64,000 nucleotides of DNA, from assembly GCF_014385195.1 (NCBI RefSeq), contig NZ_JACRTG010000025.1:1-64000 (forward strand), read 5' to 3'. The notes beneath the pieces are model-generated. The model was not told where the DNA came from and ran no database searches. It saw nothing but the letters and a program-made list of their open reading frames with translations. The DNA is from Paratissierella segnis (GTDB taxonomy: Bacteria; Bacillota; Clostridia; Tissierellales; Tissierellaceae). The position numbers and the translations under genes are program-made. Shown piece after piece: positions 26,463 through 34,040 of this stretch; position 1 is the first letter of the stretch; each line of letters opens with the position of its first letter.

Positions 26463-27839
26463 TTATAATACACCAATATCTCTCGCACGCTGCCAAACCT
26501 TCTCCATAGCCTTTTCTGAACGCATAACAATATCCTTTTTATCCGCTACCAGAACCTTTCCACCTTGCTTTAACAATTTACCATTTATAATCACCTCACT
26601 AATATCTGAAGTTTTAGTATTATATATTAGTTCCCTTACTGGCAATGCAAAGGGATGAAAACTAGGATTACTTAAATCCACTAACAATATGTCAGCTTTA
26701 CAATCTTCTTCTAGTCGGCCAATTTTCATATCGACTGCTCTTCCTCCTGCCTCTGTAGAGGCATAAAATGCATCGGATGCTCGCATCTGATAGCGCTTTC
26801 CAAATTGTAACTTACCAGCAATTGCTGACATTCTTAGTTGCTCTAACATATTTATTGAGCAACGTCCAGTACCGATTGTAGTATTAATATCATCAATTAG
26901 AAAATCTATAAATGGAGATAAAACTGCATCCAACATTCCCTGATACTGACATACTACAGCCTGAGAAGACATACTTTTGATAATTCTACGATCTTCTTTA
27001 GTAGTATATATTAATCCACCTAATAAAGTCTTTCTAGATAAAGCATGGTTTTTATGCAATACTTCAATTGGAGAAAGGCCATATCTTTCCTGACAAATTT
27101 CTCTTTCCCTCAAAGTTTCATTTGCAGGAATCATTAAAATACTATTACTTTCGAAAGCATTTTTTGCCACTTTAGCAATCAAACTCTCAGATATTGTATC
27201 AACTGAACCGAGCCCCATAGATGCTTTTACTATCTCGTTATTTTTATACTTTTCAACCAGTGAACAGTTCCAATCAACAATTCCCTGCTCGTCCACTTCT
27301 TGCAAACACAAATCAAAATTACCCCATGCATCTGCTTCAGGCAAAGATTTTCTGCTCATTAACATTGGTGCTGCAAAAGTCCGTAATCCATATTCTTCGC
27401 ATAATTCTAAATAAAGTGGTAATTCACGACCTACACATTGCTCGAGCAAAGTAGTAGTACCACTATCTATCGCTTCATAAAGAGCAATTTCTAGTATTGA
27501 TTTTAATTCTTCGTCATTCAAAATGTCTAATGAAATATTGAGAAATGGATTTACCATTGTATATAAAGGTGAATTTCCATATTTATCAAGATTAACATCT
27601 TCAGCAATACTCTTGGAAACTTTTGAAGCCAAGGAGCGACTACGTGAATTTACTAAACCAGGAACAGCCAATTTCCCTGTTCCATCTATTGTTTTACATG
27701 AGTCTTCAATATTTTTGTCAATCTGTGCAATAAGTCCATTTTTTATTAAAATATCAGTCTCTTGAATCTTTATTGCGTTGTATCCATCATTGAAGAATGT
27801 TAACATTGTAACATTTTTTATTAACAAATTTTCACTCAT
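26463..27839 (-). CDS. Amidohydrolase-fold protein lacking the metal ligands (pseudoenzyme)
   Basis: 458 residues, intact from ATG to stop, aligning over its length with the metal amidohydrolase at 19405-20829 (for example QERYG against KKRYG and AIDSGTTT against AVKAGTTT). Every metal ligand is replaced: H69 and H71 by R66 and R68 (VPGLVNSRSR), H226 and H228 by L235 and I237 (SILMIPAN), H265 by L276 (LLGGLI), D316 by G325 (TIGTGR). The start and end beta-sandwich parts (ILIKNGLIAQI; EVIINGKLLKQGG) are kept. It cannot use the usual hydrolytic metal chemistry; a structural, regulatory or new catalytic role is possible. Its start overlaps the aldo/keto reductase stop by 8 nt. Confidence 0.85.
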   Translation of the reverse strand: MSENLLIKNVTMLTFFNDGYNAIKIQETDILIKNGLIAQIDKNIEDSCKTIDGTGKLAVPGLVNSRSRSLASKVSKSIAEDVNLDKYGNSPLYTMVNPFLNISLDILNDEELKSILEIALYEAIDSGTTTLLEQCVGRELPLYLELCEEYGLRTFAAPMLMSRKSLPEADAWGNFDLCLQEVDEQGIVDWNCSLVEKYKNNEIVKASMGLGSVDTISESLIAKVAKNAFESNSILMIPANETLREREICQERYGLSPIEVLHKNHALSRKTLLGGLIYTTKEDRRIIKSMSSQAVVCQYQGMLDAVLSPFIDFLIDDINTTIGTGRCSINMLEQLRMSAIAGKLQFGKRYQMRASDAFYASTEAGGRAVDMKIGRLEEDCKADILLVDLSNPSFHPFALPVRELIYNTKTSDISEVIINGKLLKQGGKVLVADKKDIVMRSEKAMEKVWQRARDIGVL

Positions 27840-28611
27840 TATTTCTCACCTCCAATTTATCGTAATAATTGTTTACTACACTCAAATCTTGACGCAATTC
27901 TCGAAGATTTCTATATCCAATGTTATATACATCAATATATTCATGATAGTCCATTACCCAATTCAACGCATTTTCCAGATCATGTACCAAATCCCCTCTT
28001 CCTAAGGTTTTAATAACATATGTGCCTTTTTTCTTTACATCATGTGCTTTTTTTAAAGCTCTAACCATGCCATCAAAATTACCTTCTTCTATACGGGAAC
28101 CGTCTCGATTGAAAGTAACACATAATACTTCAATTCCTTCAATATCAGACGCATCCCAAGCAACACTTGCTGAATGAGTTGATAATCCTATTTGCCTTAC
28201 AAATCCCTTGTCTTTAAGTCTTCTTAATGCAGCTAATGCAGGCAAATGATCAATTAATTCTCCATACACAACACCATGTAGTAAGCAAAAATCGATATAA
28301 GGTGTATCTAAATCCTTTAATATTCTTGCAAGACTTTCCTCCGATTCCTGTTCGGTCTTTGCATAAGTCTTGCTTGTAACTATTACCTTTGACCTATCTA
28401 ACATTTTAAGACCCGCTGCAACAGCAGGTTGACTACCGTAGCAATTATCTGTATCCCAAAAAAACACATTATTTTGTAATGCTGCATCTCGTAAAATCGC
28501 TCCTCCAAAATTTGGAGTATATTGGTTAAGATGCTCAGTTCCAAACGCAATCTGAGATACCTTAATGCCTCCCATCATCACTTCACGTGCTTTCAAGTTT
28601 TCCTGTGTCAT
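27832..28611 (-). CDS. Aldo/keto reductase family protein
   Basis: 259 residues, a short member of the family (usually 280-330). The catalytic tetrad is present: D53 and Y58 in DTDNCYG, K81 in VTSKT and H112 in LLHG. It is an NAD(P)H-dependent carbonyl reductase by family. AAAGGAG precedes the ATG at 28611. Second gene of the island operon, 15 nt after the allantoinase-like gene, and translationally coupled to the pseudo-amidohydrolase that follows. Confidence 0.85.
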   Translation of the reverse strand: MTQENLKAREVMMGGIKVSQIAFGTEHLNQYTPNFGGAILRDAALQNNVFFWDTDNCYGSQPAVAAGLKMLDRSKVIVTSKTYAKTEQESEESLARILKDLDTPYIDFCLLHGVVYGELIDHLPALAALRRLKDKGFVRQIGLSTHSASVAWDASDIEGIEVLCVTFNRDGSRIEEGNFDGMVRALKKAHDVKKKGTYVIKTLGRGDLVHDLENALNWVMDYHEYIDVYNIGYRNLRELRQDLSVVNNYYDKLEVRNNE

Positions 28612-28626
28612 AATGGACTCCTTTCT

Positions 28627-30009
28627 TTAACTATGTTGATTCTGTTTAGGTACATACTGCCCATATCCTTGTTTTCCTACAATCATTCCATTATCATATA
28701 CCAGCTCTCCTCTTACAAGTGTTTTTTCAACCTTACCTTTAAATTTCATATCTTGATAGATTCCTTTGTTGCTTTTTGTCTTTGAAAAAGATTTCATGCC
28801 ATCATAAATCCATTCTTCATTAAGATCTACTACCAGCACATCGGCATCTGAGCCTGGCAATAAACTTCCTTTCTTAGGATACAAGCCCATAATTCTTGCA
28901 GTATTTTCAGAAGTGATTTTAGATAAATGAGATAATGGTAAACCACGCTTATGAACTCCTTCAGTAATAAGTCCGGATAGCATAGCATCAAATCCACCAA
29001 ACCCACTATACTCATTCCAAAAACTCCCTTCCTTGACTTTTTCTTCATCACTATATGGTCCATGATCGGAACCAATTATATCAATTGTTCCATCAAATAT
29101 ATAATCCCATAATTTTTCAACATTTTCACGGCTACGCAACGGCGGATTGCATTTAGCATAGGATTTCTTATCACGTAATATATTTTTATCAAACAATAGA
29201 TAATGTGGGCATGTTTCTACAGATACTTTAACCCCTTCCATCTTTGCTTTTTTTAAGTATTCAGCGCCTTCTGCAATTGTCATATGACAAATAAGCAATC
29301 GTGAATTATTTACCTTAGAAAACAATACTGCTCGCTGAATTGCTTCAAGTTCAGCCCACCAAGGTCGAGCCTCATCATGCATGGATTCATCTTTGCAATT
29401 TATATCACTCATATGCTTACTGCCAAAATCAGCTACCTCAGCATTTTCAGCATGCACACCTATTAATCCATCAAACTTCGCTACCTCTCTCATTCCTTTA
29501 ACTAAATATCCATCCGTAATCTGCGGATAATCGGGGTTTGCAAAGGACATAAAACCCTTATATGCCACACAACCTAAGTCATTAAGCTCTTCAAGCTTAT
29601 CAATACAAGAAGGAATAAGCCCTCCCCATAATGCAAAGTCTACAAATGAGTCTTTACTAGCCACTTCTTTTTTAAGTTCAAAACCATGTCTGTCAGTCAC
29701 AGGAGGTACACTTAGCGGCATTTCGACGATAGTAGTAATCCCCCCTGCTGCTGCTGCCTGTGATCCATGATACCAGTCTTCACGATAATTCAATGGAGAA
29801 GGATCCCACATATGTACATGAGAATCTATAACACCAGGCATTAGAACTTTCCCTGTTACATCTACAATTTCATAATCACCTCCAATTTTCGCATTGGTGA
29901 TTCCTTTGATAATACCGTTTTCAATTACCAAAGATGCTCCAACCAATCTATCTGGTAATACAATAGTGCCACCTTTTAAGATCGTTTTTTTACATGTACT
30001 TAATGTCAT
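28627..30009 (-). CDS. Cyclic amidohydrolase, allantoinase/dihydropyrimidinase type
   Basis: 460 residues with the complete two-metal site of the allantoinase/hydantoinase group: H64-x-H66 (DSHVHMW), bridging carboxylated Lys K151 in AYKGFM, H186 (GVHAEN), H242 (ICHM) and D315 (GSDHGPYS). The SDHGP motif and ETCPHYL resemble allantoinase AllB more than dihydroorotase. It hydrolyses a cyclic amide or ureide ring in the cytoplasm. First gene of the island operon, 126 nt after the consensus -10. No allantoate amidohydrolase or carbamoylase accompanies it, so allantoin as substrate is only a possibility. Confidence 0.88.
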   Translation of the reverse strand: MTLSTCKKTILKGGTIVLPDRLVGASLVIENGIIKGITNAKIGGDYEIVDVTGKVLMPGVIDSHVHMWDPSPLNYREDWYHGSQAAAAGGITTIVEMPLSVPPVTDRHGFELKKEVASKDSFVDFALWGGLIPSCIDKLEELNDLGCVAYKGFMSFANPDYPQITDGYLVKGMREVAKFDGLIGVHAENAEVADFGSKHMSDINCKDESMHDEARPWWAELEAIQRAVLFSKVNNSRLLICHMTIAEGAEYLKKAKMEGVKVSVETCPHYLLFDKNILRDKKSYAKCNPPLRSRENVEKLWDYIFDGTIDIIGSDHGPYSDEEKVKEGSFWNEYSGFGGFDAMLSGLITEGVHKRGLPLSHLSKITSENTARIMGLYPKKGSLLPGSDADVLVVDLNEEWIYDGMKSFSKTKSNKGIYQDMKFKGKVEKTLVRGELVYDNGMIVGKQGYGQYVPKQNQHS

Positions 30010-30101
30010 GCAACTCTCTCCTTTGTCTTTTATTTATAGTAAAATTAATAGCCACTATAATTTTATAATTAAAATAACGTTTACAAATAAATTAATAATA
30101 C

Positions 30102-30122
30102 TTGCTCATCATTAATGAGCAA
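30102..30122. promoter_or_regulatory. Candidate operator: inverted repeat TTGCTCAT-N5-ATGAGCAA
   Basis: Perfect 8-bp arms with a 5-nt spacer, lying at about +6 to +26 relative to the start predicted from the promoter at 30135-30163. No T-run follows, so it is not a terminator. Size and spacing fit a dimeric winged-helix repressor; the FCD regulator of the same island is the natural candidate. Confidence 0.65.
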
Positions 30123-30134
30123 CTCTTTACATTT

Positions 30135-30163
30135 ATTATATTCTGATGTATTTCCCTTGTCAA
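30135..30163 (-). promoter_or_regulatory. Consensus sigma-A promoter of the catabolic island
   Basis: Exact TTGACA (30158-30163) and exact TATAAT (30135-30140) on the minus strand with a 17-nt spacer, oriented toward the allantoinase-like gene. A promoter this strong would need repression, consistent with the inverted repeat just downstream. Confidence 0.88.
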
Positions 30164-30290
30164 TATATTTATTAAAATATGTGATTATAGTAATTTTGCA
30201 TTTATTATTATGCCCACAACTAAAGAAAAATGTATTATATGCCCTATGCCTTAATAAATAAGATAAAATATAGATTTAAATATTTGGATC

Positions 30291-30330
30291 AAAAAAATAT
30301 AGCACCAATTAATTTTAAAAATTGGTGCTA
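30291..30330 (-). terminator. Terminator after the rsmD-coaD-coiled-coil unit
   Basis: 10-bp stem AGCACCAATT/AATTGGTGCT (30301-30329) with an AT loop, followed on the minus strand by ATATTTTTTTG. Separates housekeeping genes from the island. Confidence 0.85.
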
Positions 30331-30364
30331 ACCCTTTAAATGATTTAACTTACTAGAGATTCAA

Positions 30365-30811
30365 TTACTCCATACCTCTAAGTTCTTTTCTATTGTCATT
30401 AAGTAATTGTATAGCTTCCTTTAAGTTTTCTTGTGTTTCCAGTAATAAACTGTCGGCGTATTCCATTGCCCCGATTCTTATCTCTTTTGCATTGCTTTTC
30501 GCTTTAGTTATGATTTCTTCGGCCCTTGCATTTGCCTTTTTGATTATTTCTTGTTGGTCAACCAGCTCTTCTAATTTATATTCGGCTTCATTGAGCATTG
30601 TATCCGCATCTTTTTGTGCCTCAGCAAGAATCCTTTGCCTTTCGTCTTTTATCCATGCGGCTTGTTTTATTTCATCAGGCAATTTAATTCTTATTTCTTG
30701 AACTATTTCCAAAAGTTCTTCTTTATCTACCATTACCTTATTTGTAAAAAGAACGCTTGTACCGGCTTCAACTATATCTTCTATTTCATCGATAAGATTC
30801 AAAATATCCAC
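30365..30811 (-). CDS. Small coiled-coil protein (ATP synthase subunit B/E-like)
   Basis: 148 residues, almost entirely helical and charged; residues about 55-140 form a continuous heptad-rich coiled coil (EAQKDADTMLNEAEYKLEEL, KANARAEEIITKAKSNAKEI) resembling stator subunits of F/V-type ATPases, which is why such proteins are often labelled ATPase. No transmembrane helix and no nucleotide site. It is 5 nt after coaD and ends at the terminator. Clostridial genomes often place a protein of this sort after coaD; its role is unknown. A scaffold or DivIVA-like job is possible. Confidence 0.75.
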   Translation of the reverse strand: MDILNLIDEIEDIVEAGTSVLFTNKVMVDKEELLEIVQEIRIKLPDEIKQAAWIKDERQRILAEAQKDADTMLNEAEYKLEELVDQQEIIKKANARAEEIITKAKSNAKEIRIGAMEYADSLLLETQENLKEAIQLLNDNRKELRGME

Positions 30812-30816
30812 TATAG

Positions 30817-31293
30817 CTACCCCCTTATTTTATTTACTAATTTCTCTTCAACAACCTTTGGTACAAAACAAGATATATTTCCATTAAGCATTGCAATTTC
30901 CTTTACAATACTTGAACTTAAAAAAGAATATTGATTCCCGGAAACCATAAAATATGTCTCTAATTCCGGATATAATTTTCTATTGACCAATGCCATCTGC
31001 ATTTCATATTCAAAATCAGAAACAGCCCTTAAACCTCTTACAATATTAGGACAATTCTTTTGTTTTGCAAAATCTATAAGTAATCCTGAAAAAGAATCAA
31101 CCTCTACATTTTTAAGCTCCTTTGTACACTTGCGTATCAATTCAACTCGTTCATCGATAGTAAATATTACTTTTTTTGATGAATTGCTTAAAACACCAAC
31201 TATTACTTTATCAAATTTTGATGAACATCTCTTTATAATATCTAAATGACCATATGTAATGGGATCAAAACTGCCCGGATATATTACATTCAT
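30817..31293 (-). CDS. coaD: Phosphopantetheine adenylyltransferase
   Basis: Fourth step of coenzyme A synthesis: 4'-phosphopantetheine plus ATP gives dephospho-CoA. 158 residues with YPGSFDPITYGHLDII (nucleotidyltransferase T/H-x-G-H), RGLRAVSDFEYE and the C-terminal SSSIVKEIA. Its ATG overlaps the rsmD stop by 4 nt. The rsmD-coaD pair is universal in Firmicutes. Confidence 0.97.
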   Translation of the reverse strand: MNVIYPGSFDPITYGHLDIIKRCSSKFDKVIVGVLSNSSKKVIFTIDERVELIRKCTKELKNVEVDSFSGLLIDFAKQKNCPNIVRGLRAVSDFEYEMQMALVNRKLYPELETYFMVSGNQYSFLSSSIVKEIAMLNGNISCFVPKVVEEKLVNKIRG

Positions 31294-31856
31294 TTCAGCA
31301 CCTCTTGCTTTTTATAAAATGATATTGATTTACTTCCATAGTTTCTATAATCACATCTGTAAAAATTGTTTATATTTAGCTTAAGATTCAATTCCTTTTC
31401 ATGTTCAATTAATATGAGTCCATTCTTTTCAAGTAAATCATGTTTAGTAATATAATCTACAACATTAAACAATAATTCATGATTTTTAAATGGAGGATCA
31501 AGATATATATAATCAAACTTAAGATTATCTTTTAAAAATTTCCTCAACACTCTATTTGCTTCCAGCTTTAATACTGTAGATTTATCTTCTAATTTTGTAT
31601 GTCTTAGATTTTCTTTTATAATATCGATGCTATTTTGTTTCACATCTATAAAATATACCTTCTTAGCCCCTCTGCTTAAAAACTCAATGCCTATAGATCC
31701 GGAGCCTGCAAATAAATCCAATACGGTAAATTCAATTTTTAAGGGTTTAAGTATATTAAATATGGATTCTTTGATTTTATCCTCAGTTGGTCTAACATCA
31801 AACCCTTTAGGAGCCTTTAATCTATGTCCTTTTTTATTGCCTGATATAACTCTCAA
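31290..31856 (-). CDS. rsmD: 16S rRNA (guanine-966 N2)-methyltransferase
   Basis: 188 residues: N-terminal RVISGNKKGHRLKAP and RPTEDKIKESIFN, SAM-binding LDLFAGSGSIGIEFLSRGA, and the catalytic DPPF in YLDPPFKN. Methylates G966 of small-subunit rRNA. First gene of the rsmD-coaD unit. Confidence 0.95.
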   Translation of the reverse strand: MRVISGNKKGHRLKAPKGFDVRPTEDKIKESIFNILKPLKIEFTVLDLFAGSGSIGIEFLSRGAKKVYFIDVKQNSIDIIKENLRHTKLEDKSTVLKLEANRVLRKFLKDNLKFDYIYLDPPFKNHELLFNVVDYITKHDLLEKNGLILIEHEKELNLKLNINNFYRCDYRNYGSKSISFYKKQEVLK

Positions 31857-31950
31857 TATTCTTTCCTTCCTTATTGAAATATTTTATCATATTTTATCAT
31901 TTTATTAAACTTTAAAATATAAATTAATTTACAATTCCACTCTCAAGTCT

Positions 31951-33996
31951 TTAATTGGAGGGCTCTTTAAATAGTTCTAAGACCCTTTTTCTTAATCCTA
32001 TATGCTCTGGATCTGCTAAATCAGGGTCCCTTTCTAAAATTAATTTTGCATCCTTTTGTGCTGCTTTCAATATATTTATATCAGTAAATAAATTTGCTAC
32101 CCTTAATTCAGGTAATCCATGTTGTCTAGTTCCAAAGAATTCTCCTGGTCCTCTAAGCTCCAGATCTTTTTCAGATATTACAAAGCCATCAGTTGACTGT
32201 TGCATGATTCTCATTCTCTCCATAGATATAGGGTTAAAACTTTCATTGATAAGTATACAGTAGGATTGATATTCTCCCCTGCCAACTCTTCCCCTCAATT
32301 GGTGCAACTGTGCCAGACCAAATCTTTCAGCATTGAATATCACCATAATATTGGCATTCGGAACATTTACTCCAACTTCAATAACAGTAGTTGAAACTAA
32401 AATATTAATCCTATTAGCCTTAAAATCCTCCATTATCTCATCTTTTTCTTTCGAGGTCATTTTCCCATGTAAAATCCCTACGTTGAATTTTCTATATACA
32501 TCTTCTTTCAATTCCCTATATAATTTTTCCGCTGCACTTATTGTTAAACTTTCTGATTCTTCTATCAACGGGCATACTACATATGCTTGTCTACCCTCTT
32601 GTAATTGCTTTTCTACAAATTTATAGATTCTTTCCTTCATGTCAATTCCCGCAGCAAAGGTTTCAATTTCTTTTCTCCCCGGTGGAAGTTCATCAATTAC
32701 AGATATATCCAAATCCCCATATAAAATTAATGCAAGAGTTCTGGGTATTGGTGTTGCAGTCATAACTATGATATCGGGATTAGAGCCTTTTTCACTTAAA
32801 CTCACTCTTTGTTTAACCCCAAATCTATGCTGTTCATCAGTAATTACTAATCCCAGTCTTTGAAATTCAACATTATCTTGTATCAATGCGTGAGTTCCAA
32901 CTATTATATCAATCTTTCCGGATTCTAAATCTTCTAATATTTCGTCCTTTCTTTTCTTTGAAATGCTGCCAACTAAAAGCTCACAACTTATACCATAGGG
33001 TGATAAAAATTTGGATATGGAATCAAAATGCTGGGATGCCAATATCTCTGTAGGAGCCATCATTGCAGCCTGATATCCTGAAAGTACCGCTTTGTACATT
33101 GCAACAACCCCCACAACAGTTTTACCGCTTCCAACATCGCCTTGCACTAGTCTGTTCATTTGCCTGTCGTTTTCCATATCCTCTATTATTTCATTTGTCA
33201 CTTTAAGTTGCGCTTTTGTTAATTTAAATGGTAAATTGTCCAGAAAGTCATAAACTTCATCCCTTGATGGGAATTTTATTCCATTCGTGCTATTGTAAGC
33301 CTTGTTTTTTATAGTAGTTAATCCTAATTGCAAAGCTAATAGTTCCTCATAAGCCAGTCTTCTCCTTGCTAAATTTATATTGTTTTTACTTTCCGGAAAG
33401 TGGATGTTTTTTATAGATTCTTGAATTCCCATTAACTTATATTTTTTGATAAGATATGAAGGCAAACTCTCATCAATAGATGTTAAGTATTCTTCCAAAA
33501 CATTATGAATAATCTTTAACATTTCATTGTTTGTCAATCCACTGGTAAGGTTATATATGGGAATAATTTTCCCAGTCTTTTTACTTTCTCCTTCTTTTTC
33601 GTAAATTGGATTTGTAATCTGGATTTCAAAATGTGTCTTATTTACTTTGCCGTTAACAATATATTTCTCTCCGATTTTAAATTTTTCTCTAAGGTAATCT
33701 TGGTTAAAAAAAGTCAAATTACCAAATCCGCTATTATCTTTGACAGGAATTTTTAAAATTGATAAGTTTTTTTTAATTCTATTTAAGCTTGAATTTCCAC
33801 ATATTTCAACCTCAAGGCTTATTTTCTCTCCATTTACCGCACTCCCAAGATTTTTGAAAAGGCTTCTATCATCATAGTCCCTAGGTATAAAATATATTAA
33901 ATCTCTGACCGTTTCGACATTTAATCTCCTAAGCCGATATGCTCTTTTCGGACCTACTCCTTTTATGTACTGTACATTTAAATTCAAATTATCCAT
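31951..33996 (-). CDS. recG: ATP-dependent DNA helicase RecG
   Basis: Branch-migrating helicase that regresses stalled forks. 681 residues: N-terminal wedge domain with OB fold (about 50-150), helicase core with Walker A GDVGSGKTV, DEQH box, TATPIPRTL and C-terminal RGRVGRGEYQSYC, then the TRG-type end. The ATG at 33996 follows GGAGG by 5 nt. A terminator hairpin (34014-34040) ends only a few bases before this ribosome binding site, so expression depends on read-through from fakA or on an internal promoter. Confidence 0.97.
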   Translation of the reverse strand: MDNLNLNVQYIKGVGPKRAYRLRRLNVETVRDLIYFIPRDYDDRSLFKNLGSAVNGEKISLEVEICGNSSLNRIKKNLSILKIPVKDNSGFGNLTFFNQDYLREKFKIGEKYIVNGKVNKTHFEIQITNPIYEKEGESKKTGKIIPIYNLTSGLTNNEMLKIIHNVLEEYLTSIDESLPSYLIKKYKLMGIQESIKNIHFPESKNNINLARRRLAYEELLALQLGLTTIKNKAYNSTNGIKFPSRDEVYDFLDNLPFKLTKAQLKVTNEIIEDMENDRQMNRLVQGDVGSGKTVVGVVAMYKAVLSGYQAAMMAPTEILASQHFDSISKFLSPYGISCELLVGSISKKRKDEILEDLESGKIDIIVGTHALIQDNVEFQRLGLVITDEQHRFGVKQRVSLSEKGSNPDIIVMTATPIPRTLALILYGDLDISVIDELPPGRKEIETFAAGIDMKERIYKFVEKQLQEGRQAYVVCPLIEESESLTISAAEKLYRELKEDVYRKFNVGILHGKMTSKEKDEIMEDFKANRINILVSTTVIEVGVNVPNANIMVIFNAERFGLAQLHQLRGRVGRGEYQSYCILINESFNPISMERMRIMQQSTDGFVISEKDLELRGPGEFFGTRQHGLPELRVANLFTDINILKAAQKDAKLILERDPDLADPEHIGLRKRVLELFKEPSN

Positions 33997-34013
33997 GACT
34001 ACCTCCATTATTC

Positions 34014-34040
34014 AAAAAAACCCCACCAAAGGGTAGGGTT
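34014..34040 (-). terminator. Hairpin with T-run between fakA and recG
   Basis: 9-bp stem AACCCTACC/GGTGGGGTT (one G-T pair) and seven T on the minus strand. The T-run ends 7 nt before the recG ribosome binding site and the stem starts directly at the fakA stop. Confidence 0.8.

Larger units (their letters stand above)
30010..30364. other. 355-bp non-coding stretch: promoter, operator and terminator
   Basis: Reading leftwards it holds the terminator of the coaD unit (30291-30330), about 125 AT-rich bases with nothing recognised, the consensus promoter 30135-30163, the inverted repeat 30102-30122, and about 90 bases of leader ending in AAAGGAGAGAG before the allantoinase-like ATG. No open frame is convincing. 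Confidence 0.7.

Noticed and set aside
30102..30122. Inverted repeat as a terminator
   Set aside because: No T-run on either strand and it lies just after a consensus promoter.
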